From: Clostridiaceae bacterium | GTDB lineage: Bacteria; Bacillota; Clostridia; DSM-8532 | Length of the DNA stretch: 40,005 nucleotides | Assembly: GCA_012719545.1 (NCBI GenBank) | Contig: JAAYAD010000018.1 | Coordinates: 1 to 40,005, forward strand | Reading direction: 5' to 3' | Shown: positions 34,068 to 40,005 of the stretch, piece after piece | Position numbering within the stretch: position 1 is the stretch's first letter | Layout of the letters: every line of letters starts with the position of its first letter | The notes under the pieces: model-generated | What the model was told of the DNA's origin: nothing | Database searches by the model: none | The model's input: only the letters and a program-made list of their open reading frames with translations | Position numbers and translations under genes: made by a program

Positions 34068-34608
34068 TTATCCACATAATTCAACAGTATATATTTCTTC
34101 GACAGGAAATGTTACTTTTACTAACCCTATTGAAACAAACTCGCCAGACATTTTTTCGAATTCATGCAATATTAAATCGCTTGCCTTATAAAAAACGCTA
34201 TCCTCATCTTCACGAGTTAATGCTATGGTGCAATGCGGAACCCAACGATCCGGGCAATACCACTCCCAACCTTTTTTATCAAAATCATTTAGATATTCGT
34301 GCAATTCTCGTTGAAATTGATACATACTGCTATTCATTATAGGTAATACAAAAATAGTCTTAGTATCAGTAAACATTCCTACAGAAGCAATGTATGCAGG
34401 CATTCGCTTATGACTTTCAGCAAACTCTTTCAAAAGTTTTTTACATTTTTCTTCATTAACATCATTAAAACAAGCTAATGTAAGGTGAGGTCTTGTTTTC
34501 CATTCCAAAAATTTTGTACTCAATTTTTCATTCTGATACTCTTTTGGCTAAATTGAAAAGCTTCTGTTCAGTTACTTTGTCAAAATACAATTCAATTGCG
34601 TATTGCAT
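34068..34608 (-). pseudogene. 2H phosphoesterase (2'-5' RNA ligase-like), frameshifted
   Basis: The gene starts with ATG at 34608 (GGAGG upstream) and reads MQYAIELYFDKVTEQKLFNL, then AKRVSE, and meets TGA. Moving one base near 34531 restores DEKLSTKFLEWKTRPHLTLACF and an open frame to 34068. The joined product of about 180 residues has both 2H motifs, RPHLTLA and VPHCTIAL, of LigT/YjcG-like cyclic-phosphodiesterase or RNA-ligase-like proteins. One extra A in the GAATGAAAAA tract explains the break. It is either a real recent mutation or a sequencing error; the rest looks intact and the second frame alone lacks a start with a ribosome-binding site. Confidence 0.8.
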
Positions 34609-34811
34609 ATTACTTACCTCCAAAAATTCTGATAGAAATATACTCCAGCAATTGAATATTCTCCATCCATTTCATTTTATTAAATTTTATTATATCTTAT
34701 AAACATCTATTATCGCAAAAAAATAAATGTTTCCAGACATTATTTAATCTCTCTTTTAGGCTGTTTTCCGTAAGGCACCTGTTCGCGCAAACATATCAAT
34801 AAACAATTGTC

Positions 34812-34840
34812 TTGACAATGAAGAGCACCTTAGATTAAAT
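34812..34840 (+). promoter_or_regulatory. Promoter of the MFS gene
   Basis: A perfect -35 TTGACA (34812-34817) is followed after 17 bp by TTAAAT (34835-34840), about 50 bases before the ATG at 34892. Confidence 0.5.
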
Positions 34841-34891
34841 TAAAAAACTGAATATATATAAATATTCTGCAATCAGGAATTCACCTGTTTT

Positions 34892-36158
34892 ATGAACAAG
34901 TATACCCACATAGAAATTAACAGAGGGGCTGTTTTGGGGAGTAGAAAATTATCACAATCAACAGTTTATTTAATTTATTCAGGAGCTTCTGCATTGCTCT
35001 TTTCTCTTGTGTTTACAGTAAGTCAGGTTTATAGGATAGATACGATACATTTGAACCCGTTTCAGCTTGTACTTGTGGGTACAGTCCTTGAAACTGCTTG
35101 TTTTATTTTTGAAATACCGACAGGAATTGTAGCTGATATCAAAAGTCGAAAGCTATCAGTGATAATAGGCATATCATTAATTGGAGTTGCTTTTATAATA
35201 GAAGGCTCTATCCCCTCGTTTGCCTCGGTTATTATCAGCCAACTGCTTTGGGGACTGGGTTATACCTTTACAAGCGGGGCAGATGATGCATGGATAGCGG
35301 ACGAGCTTGGTGGAGAAGGCTTGGATCATATCTATTTAAAAGGAACTCAAATTGGCCAGCTATTCTCACTGATGGGAATAATCTTAAGCACCCTTATAGG
35401 CTCTATTATGGTAAACCTTCCTATGATCATTGGTGGGATTTTATTTATAGCACTTTCTGTGTTATTAGTGTTTCTCATGGAAGAAACGAACTTTACACCC
35501 ACTCCAGCAGAAGACAGAAATTCCTGGCATCAAATGATACATACCTTTGTTAAAGGAATCAAGTTTATAAAAGGGAATTCATTATTATTACTCATGATGG
35601 CAATAGCCTTACTCTATGGCCTGTACAGTGAAGGCTTCGATAGACTATGGACAGCACACTTTTTAGCAGACATAAACCTTCCAGATATAGTAAATTTTAA
35701 TCATGTTGTTTTGATTGGAATTATCGAAGGAATTGCGATGCTGCTTAGCATAGCTTCTCTGGAGTATATAAAAAGAAGGATGGAGAAATCGGGTAAACTG
35801 GAACGTGTATGGATACTGATGCTAATCAACGTATTTATGATCGCATTCATGTTTTTCTTTGGCATTACCGGAAACTTTGTACTGGCACTATCAGCATATC
35901 TTGGATTCTATATGCTGAGAACTGCTAATGGACCAATCTATAGAGCCTGGAGAAATAAAAAACATAAAATCTGAAATAAGAGCTACAGTTATTTCAACTT
36001 ATGGACAAATAGATTCTTTGGGACAAATTATAGGAGGTCCCATTATATGTCTTATTGCCATGAAAACCTCAATTTCCATGGCAATGGTTGCTTCTGCATT
36101 AATATTATCTCCAGTAATAATTCTTCTGATTTATGGAGCAAAGTTTACGAAAGAGTAA
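34892..36158 (+). pseudogene. MFS multidrug/antibiotic exporter, frameshifted near the C-terminus
   Basis: The first 360 codons encode about ten MFS helices, with the inter-helix 2-3 loop seen as EIPTGIVADIKSRKLSVIIG. The frame then ends at 35974. Dropping one A from the run of six at 35957-35962 joins NGPIYRAWRNKNIKSEIRAT to the last two helices (QIIGGPIICLIAMKTSISMA and on), giving a normal-length protein of about 420 residues ending at 36158. So this is an exporter gene with a one-base insertion in a homopolymer, a sequencing error, or a slippage-dependent switch. The start ATG has only a weak AGGA upstream; a TTG at 34934 with AGAGGGG is an alternative. Confidence 0.82.
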
Positions 36159-36175
36159 CATGCATTCCCTTTTGC

Positions 36176-36562
36176 TTATTCCTCTCGGTATTGGCCGACT
36201 ATTTTTAGCTTAGCTAGCGTAGAATGTCCATGAGAGGATTCTAAAAACTCTTTAGTTAAATCTTTACCGGCTTCCAAACCATGATGTTCTCCATTCTTCC
36301 ACTTTTTGCTGACATCATAAACTATACCATTTATAGCAATATAAGCATTCATACCGTTTTTGCCATTATATTGTACCAGCGTTTCCTTTGAAAATACGTT
36401 TTCTTCCATAATAAGCTGCTCTTCAGGAGAAATAACTCTGGTTAACTTTTCAGCATCCGATTCCTCTGTTTTGGGATAAAATAAGTAATATCCGGCAGTG
36501 AGTAGCAATATCAATGCAACTGTGATAAATAAAGCTTTTCCAAATACATTTTTATTCATCAT
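36176..36562 (-). CDS. Membrane-anchored cytochrome-b5-like heme-binding protein
   Basis: A 128-residue protein with one N-terminal helix (about 10-28, no lipobox) and a C-terminal cytochrome-b5-like domain: LVQYNGKNGMNAYIAINGIV, YDVSKKW, then HHGLEAGKDLTKEF and SSHG. The two His positions agree with the axial heme ligands of the short heme/steroid-binding proteins common in anaerobic Firmicutes. The partner and function are unknown. It is followed upstream on the same strand by the small DUF1450-like gene (25 bases away), and its end faces the MFS gene. Confidence 0.85.
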   Translation of the reverse strand: MMNKNVFGKALFITVALILLLTAGYYLFYPKTEESDAEKLTRVISPEEQLIMEENVFSKETLVQYNGKNGMNAYIAINGIVYDVSKKWKNGEHHGLEAGKDLTKEFLESSHGHSTLAKLKIVGQYREE

Positions 36563-36587
36563 AAAAACACCTCTTTCTATAGTTACA

Positions 36588-36800
36588 CTATTTCATTGCT
36601 TCAAAAAACTCTTCTTTGCTGCTGCATGAGACAAAATTTCCATCTATGAACCCAAAATAATTGCCTGATAGCTCAGAATGTTTTTGCTTGCATTTTGCGA
36701 TGCAGCCAAAGGCTAATTTGCAATTAATCTTACTTGCGTATTCTCTTATTTCTTTCGCATCAAATCCCGAACAGCGCCTGCAAATTTTCACTTTCTTCAT
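36588..36800 (-). CDS. Small DUF1450-like (thioredoxin-fold) cysteine protein
   Basis: A 70-residue protein with CRRC near the N-terminus and FGCIAKCKQKHSEL in the middle. The pattern GC-x3-C followed by a FGFIDGNFV strand and a final helix resembles the DUF1450/YuzB family, small proteins of thioredoxin or [2Fe-2S] ferredoxin fold. Cys residues could bind a metal or Fe-S cluster. It is encoded between the cytochrome-b5-like and the nitroreductase genes, 25-30 bases from each, which suggests a shared transcript. Confidence 0.65.
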   Translation of the reverse strand: MKKVKICRRCSGFDAKEIREYASKINCKLAFGCIAKCKQKHSELSGNYFGFIDGNFVSCSSKEEFFEAMK

Positions 36801-36829
36801 GCATCACTACTTCCTTTCAGACACATAAC

Positions 36830-37336
36830 CTACCACTTGTTCCAATGGACCCTTGTTTCATCAAATCGATTGATAGGGGCTTTTTCTTCTGCAGGATAAC
36901 CTAATGATATTATAGAAAATGGAATGATATATTCAGGTAAATCAAATAGCTTTCTGATTCCTTCCATTACTTCTTTCATTGGGTAAGTACCAAGCCATAC
37001 TGCTCCCAGGCCTAAATCCTGTGCCATAATCAGCATATTCTCAGTAGCAGCTGAGCAATCTTGAATCCAAAATTCTTCAATAAATTTGTTCTTTCTTTTC
37101 ATGTCTCCGCAAACAATGATGGCATGACTGGCCTCTGTTAGCATCTTAGAGTAGCTGTGTATTTCTGTAATTGCTTTTAGCCTCTTTTTATCGTCTACTA
37201 CAATGAACTGCCAAGGCTGTCCGTTCCCTGCTGAAGGCGCAGACATTGCTGCTTCTAAAATTAATTCAATTTTCTCTTTTGGAATAGGTTTATTAAGATA
37301 TTTCCTTATGCTTCTTCTTTCTAAAATGGCATTCAT
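36830..37336 (-). CDS. Nitroreductase-family FMN enzyme
   Basis: A 168-residue flavoprotein. It begins AILERRSIRKYLNKPIPKEK, the standard nitroreductase start with the FMN-binding RRSIRKY, then AMSAPSAGNGQPWQF and later GLGAVWLGTYP, also typical. Such enzymes reduce nitro compounds, quinones or flavins with NAD(P)H. The start is the second of two adjacent ATGs (37336), seven bases from GGAGG. It is divergent from an HxlR-type regulator with overlapping promoters. Confidence 0.93.
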   Translation of the reverse strand: MNAILERRSIRKYLNKPIPKEKIELILEAAMSAPSAGNGQPWQFIVVDDKKRLKAITEIHSYSKMLTEASHAIIVCGDMKRKNKFIEEFWIQDCSAATENMLIMAQDLGLGAVWLGTYPMKEVMEGIRKLFDLPEYIIPFSIISLGYPAEEKAPINRFDETRVHWNKW

Positions 37337-37418
37337 CATATATCCTCCATTCTGTATTCTCTGGGAATTTTGTGGGAACACTTATTGGCTCCTACTCATT
37401 GGTTTCTGTATTACCTTA

Positions 37419-37443
37419 TTGACATTATATTTACTTAAGTTAA
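37419..37443. promoter_or_regulatory. Overlapping divergent promoters with dyad, nitroreductase / HxlR regulator
   Basis: A perfect plus -35 TTGACA (37419-37424) shares its last base with the minus-strand -10 TATAAT (37424-37429). The dyad ACTTAAGT (37433-37440; longer dyad 37430-37443 with one mismatch) lies in the plus spacer and between the minus -35 and -10. A regulator bound here could block both promoters. Confidence 0.55.
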
Positions 37444-37530
37444 ATAATTAAAGTAGGCAAAATATTTTTATATAATCACAAAATTTTGACTAACTCTAAC
37501 AACAAGACTATGTATGGAGGTAAGACAAGT

Positions 37531-37881
37531 ATGACTGCCGCTTCAAATGAAACATGCAGTTTAATCGTAGAAAAAGTAATAAATATAATTGGAGGAAAAT
37601 GGGCATTTCTTGTTATTGCACATTTAAAAGACGGTCCTTTGCGCTTTAACCAGCTGAAAAGAAAAATTAGTGCAATAAGCACCCAGTCTTTAACTGTAGT
37701 TCTTAAGCACTTAGAGCAAAACGGGTTAGTCTTGCGTGAGGCATTTCCAACTGTTCCGGTAACAGTCGAATATTCTTTGACAGAAAAAGGAGCAGACTTT
37801 GTAAGAATACTAGAAGAAATGTACAATTGGGGTGTAAAGTGGGAAATTATAAAGCCAACAGTGCCAGACACCGAACTCTAG
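37531..37881 (+). CDS. HxlR-family transcriptional regulator
   Basis: A 116-residue winged-helix protein with the HxlR core: IIGGKWAFLVIAHLKDGPLR, FNQLKRKISAISTQSLTVVL, then HLEQNGLVLREAFPTVPVTVEYSLT. A single Cys near the N-terminus (NETCSLI) lies where YodB/HypR-type members have their redox-sensing cysteine. The start ATG at 37531 has GGAGG ten bases upstream. It is divergent from a nitroreductase gene, as yodB-yodC and hypR-hypO are in Bacillus, so it probably represses that gene and responds to quinones, nitro compounds or disulfide stress. Confidence 0.93.
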   Translation: MTAASNETCSLIVEKVINIIGGKWAFLVIAHLKDGPLRFNQLKRKISAISTQSLTVVLKHLEQNGLVLREAFPTVPVTVEYSLTEKGADFVRILEEMYNWGVKWEIIKPTVPDTEL

Positions 37882-37984
37882 AACTCATATCTTATTTATC
37901 AGCGATTATATTCTTTTCGGTAACCGACACCTTTCTTAGAGCTATCCTGGGCAGGGATATTAGGAGAGTTGCTTTTATCTATTA

Positions 37985-38413
37985 TTACAAAACCTCTTCG
38001 ATTTCGAAATTAATATTTGCTAATCCATGATAATAGTTGCCTTTTTCAGCTGTAAATCTTAAAACGCAATAATCTTCGTCATCGATTCCATTTGGGTAAT
38101 AAATCTCAAAACCTTCTCTCCAAAGCATTTTTTTATGTTCTCTGTCTGTAAGTACTTCCATTCTTCCTTGCAGCATAAGCCCTTTAAATTCGTCGCTATT
38201 ACAGTAGTACACAGCTGCTTTTGGATTTTCCATAAACTGTTTCACTCGTCTGGATGACAAATTGGTTGAAAAGTAATGAATTTTCATACTTTCATTTTCG
38301 AGTACTAACATTGCTTTTACCGTGGGATAACCCTTCTCATCAATAGATGAAATAAATGCAATATTGCTGTTTTTTCTAAGATTTATTATTTCGTTTTTAA
38401 TCCCTGTATCCAT
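37985..38413 (-). CDS. Pyridoxamine-5'-phosphate-oxidase-fold protein
   Basis: A 142-residue split-barrel flavin-binding protein (PNPOx-like, general stress protein 26 type): NSNIAFISSIDEKGYPTVKA, then IHYFSTNLSSRRVKQFMENP with KAAVYY, then GLMLQGRMEVL. Such proteins bind FMN, F420 or heme-related ligands; most have no proven reaction. The start is the second ATG, 38413, with AGGG at a fair distance. It forms a single-gene unit, with its 3' end facing the HxlR gene. Confidence 0.88.
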   Translation of the reverse strand: MDTGIKNEIINLRKNSNIAFISSIDEKGYPTVKAMLVLENESMKIHYFSTNLSSRRVKQFMENPKAAVYYCNSDEFKGLMLQGRMEVLTDREHKKMLWREGFEIYYPNGIDDEDYCVLRFTAEKGNYYHGLANINFEIEEVL

Positions 38414-38521
38414 TTTCATCCCTACTTTATTAATATTTTTAATGATTATACATTAATAATTTTTTGGAAAATGACGGTTTTAAGTTATGCTTATCAGTGA
38501 ATAAATAATAATAACCTGAAT

Positions 38522-39316
38522 TCATTTAAGCGATATATTCCTAATCAATTCACAGTATAGTTGCTTCGTGCTTTCACTATTACGTAAACTTATATATACA
38601 TCTTTTTTATTAGCCCGTTCAATCTTTATTATTGGAGATGACTTAGACTGAACAAAGAGTAAAGTTTCACCGAGGATATCGGATTTGAAATTTCCTTTTA
38701 GTGCTCCACCGATACCCCCATAACCATTAGTCCTTGTGCCAAAATTAATATCGCTCACACTTTTCTCTATAAGAGATATTTCACTAATTTCAGAGAAGTA
38801 AATATTTAATCCATACATAGCTCTTATTTGTATGCAGTCATCAAGTATGCTTACATCAGGATCCTTTTCGCCATAATAAAACAACGCACCTACCACAATA
38901 AGAATTATTGCAGAAATTAAAGCTATAGCAATAATAGCCGATTTTGGAGTCTTTGATGTTGATTCATCAGTTTTATACCTGACTGATGTACTTCTGTATT
39001 TGTTATAAATCCGATTATAAGCAACAACTAAGACAATAGTTCCGGGAACGCATATGATTACTAATAGAATAGAACCTATCTTTATGCTGAAAAGCGACAA
39101 TATACCTGTCACAATCATACAAACGGTGTAAATTGTCCACATCAAACCGTTGGCATGGTTGTATGACGGAATATCCGATATCTCTTCAGGTTTTACTGTA
39201 CTTCCTGACCAAAAGTGCATCGGGTCTTTACGTTTGAATGCCCAAAGAGCGATTCCACCAAAAATCAATGAACACAGCCAACATATAGCTGCAAATATGA
39301 TATTCGCGGACGACAT
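38522..39316 (-). CDS. Membrane protein with C-terminal PH-like domain, uncharacterised
   Basis: A 264-residue protein with three hydrophobic helices before residue 125 (about 5-25, 54-74, 78-98) and a fourth at about 127-147, then a soluble part beginning YYGEKDPDVSILDDCIQIRA. That part has the strand pattern of bacterial PH-like domains: YGLNIYFSEISEISLIEKSV, then LFVQSKSSPIIKIER and VYISLRNSESTKQLYCELIR. The start ATG at 39316 has GGGGGAAG upstream. The function is unknown; the PH assignment is by pattern only. Confidence 0.65.
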   Translation of the reverse strand: MSSANIIFAAICWLCSLIFGGIALWAFKRKDPMHFWSGSTVKPEEISDIPSYNHANGLMWTIYTVCMIVTGILSLFSIKIGSILLVIICVPGTIVLVVAYNRIYNKYRSTSVRYKTDESTSKTPKSAIIAIALISAIILIVVGALFYYGEKDPDVSILDDCIQIRAMYGLNIYFSEISEISLIEKSVSDINFGTRTNGYGGIGGALKGNFKSDILGETLLFVQSKSSPIIKIERANKKDVYISLRNSESTKQLYCELIRNISLK

Positions 39317-39397
39317 AACTGCTTCCCCCTTCCCATTCCTTGAAAATACAAAGAATCTAGTTCCACATTCCTGCATTTTATATCCATAATTATATAG

Positions 39398-39873
39398 CTA
39401 CCGTAAACTTTTGCCTAAATAAATATCCGGTTTTCCTACTCCGTTTGCATCAGGCATTACCCCGATAATCTTATATCCCAGCTTTATGTAAAAACCGGAT
39501 TGATGGCTACCTGGAGAAAAGCTTTTGATTTTTCCTGGCAAATCATCATACATATCAACATTTGCCAAAGATGTCTCGCCATTGCCTTTTTCATCATCGG
39601 CCGCCACATGTATAGTCAAGCCACCCTGCATTCTTGCTGAGTCTTCCAATGCTGCGACAATTGCTCTGCCAATACCTTGATTTCGTCTGTCAATGCGAAC
39701 GACCAGCGGATGCAGTTCAAAGACATTTCCATTATACTTTGGAAGTATACCTCCCCAGCCGATCACAGTATCATTTTCAACAGCAGCAAGCAAAGTATTT
39801 TCCGGAATTAGAAGCTCATTTATCTCGTCCAAAGCATTCTGAAGTGTCGGCCAACCAATTGGAATACTATAAT
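39398..39873 (-). pseudogene. AAC(6')-Ii-like aminoglycoside acetyltransferase, 5' end missing
   Basis: The reading frame matches, as I recall it, the enterococcal AAC(6')-Ii type of GNAT: LLAAVENDTVIGWGGILPKY, FELHPLVVRIDRRNQGIGRA (acetyl-CoA loop), then FYIKLGYKIIGVMPDANGVG and KPDIYLGKSL at the end. The frame is open but no ATG with a ribosome-binding site exists; a TTG at 39832 would remove a structural helix. Homology starts at about GWPTLQ, roughly residue 18 of the family, next to the presumed IS3-type left end at 39874. So the first 15-20 codons seem lost to the insertion. Any aminoglycoside activity of the intact parent is only a possibility. Confidence 0.7.
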
Positions 39874-40005
39874 GATACCAGAAATTAAGACAGACAAAAC
39901 GGCCAAAATAAGTTAGTATGGAACTATGGAAAAGAGAAGAAATTTTACACCGGAAGAAAAAGCAAAAATAGTGATTGAGGTCTTAAGGGAAGAAAAAACG
40001 CTGAA
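39874..40005 (+). mobile_element. Left end of an IS3-family insertion sequence (runs off the window)
   Basis: Starting at 39874, TGATACCAGAAATTAAGACA resembles the TG...AAGTTAGACA ends of IS3/IS150-type elements; this is by pattern, since the other end is outside. An IS3-type orfA begins 52 bases later. Confidence 0.5.
39926..40005 (+). CDS. IS3-family transposase OrfA, N-terminal fragment
   Basis: The 26 codons from ATG 39926 read MEKRRNFTPEEKAKIVIEVL and continue REEKTLN, the usual start of the HTH protein OrfA of IS3-family elements. An in-frame TAG at 39914 bounds the frame upstream. The gene continues past the window, where the overlapping orfB with the DDE domain is expected. Confidence 0.85.
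   Translation, partial: MEKRRNFTPEEKAKIVIEVLREEKTL

Noticed and set aside
37476-37871. Open frame of 131 codons on the minus strand
   Set aside because: It mirrors the HxlR gene, which has clear helix-turn-helix motifs and a ribosome-binding site.
1-40005. CRISPR arrays, tRNA or rRNA genes
   Set aside because: No regularly spaced repeats and no tRNA- or rRNA-like conserved segments were noticed on either strand.

Overview
The window comes from a low-G+C, anaerobic Firmicute of the class Clostridia. The evidence is A/T-rich intergenic DNA, strong GGAGG-type ribosome-binding sites, a membrane-bound energy-converting [NiFe]-hydrogenase, and protein families typical of Lachnospiraceae or Ruminiclostridium-like bacteria. 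The genus cannot be fixed from the sequence alone. No tRNA, rRNA or CRISPR array was seen. The window starts inside an IS1182-family transposase gene and ends inside an IS3-family orfA.

Layout. 0-4.7 kb: accessory genes (DinB-fold protein, MATE exporter with a probable attenuator leader, membrane-anchored orphan, GNAT acetyltransferase, CutA1). 4.8-7.5 kb: an NMT1/SsuA-type ABC importer split into a plus-strand binding lipoprotein and a convergent minus-strand permease-ATPase pair, with a shared terminator hairpin between them. 7.9-18.85 kb: one long minus-strand unit, echABCDEF-hypABFCDE, encoding a group 4 (Ech-type) membrane hydrogenase and the six common NiFe(CN)2CO maturation factors; it is visibly richer in G+C than its surroundings. 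19.2-24.0 kb: a LanFEG/CprABC-like antimicrobial-peptide ABC transporter with an extra small membrane protein, divergent from an OmpR/HisKA two-component system. 24.1-27.0 kb: DusA-like tRNA-dihydrouridine synthase and a ClC chloride/proton antiporter.

27.4-32.8 kb holds the most interesting block: a lower-mevalonate-pathway cluster (idi, mevalonate kinase, diphosphomevalonate decarboxylase, phosphomevalonate kinase) into which a TctA-family carrier and a small two-helix membrane protein are inserted. No HMG-CoA synthase or reductase lies in the window, so the set would convert mevalonate to IPP/DMAPP but not make mevalonate. This suggests, as inference only, import and salvage of external mevalonate or a related acid. 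Downstream of this block towards 40 kb are a Nudix hydrolase, two genes each broken by a single-base frameshift next to an A-rich tract (2H phosphoesterase, MFS exporter), a small redox group (cytochrome-b5-like protein, DUF1450-like protein, nitroreductase with divergent HxlR regulator, PNPOx-fold protein), a membrane protein, and an AAC(6')-like acetyltransferase whose 5' end appears to be cut off by the IS3-type element at the window edge.

Together, the hydrogenase operon would couple ferredoxin oxidation to H2 formation and ion pumping, the Cpr-like module would sense and expel cationic peptides, and the mevalonate cluster would feed isoprenoid synthesis. Start codons were chosen from ribosome-binding sites and family start sites, so several differ from the longest open frame.
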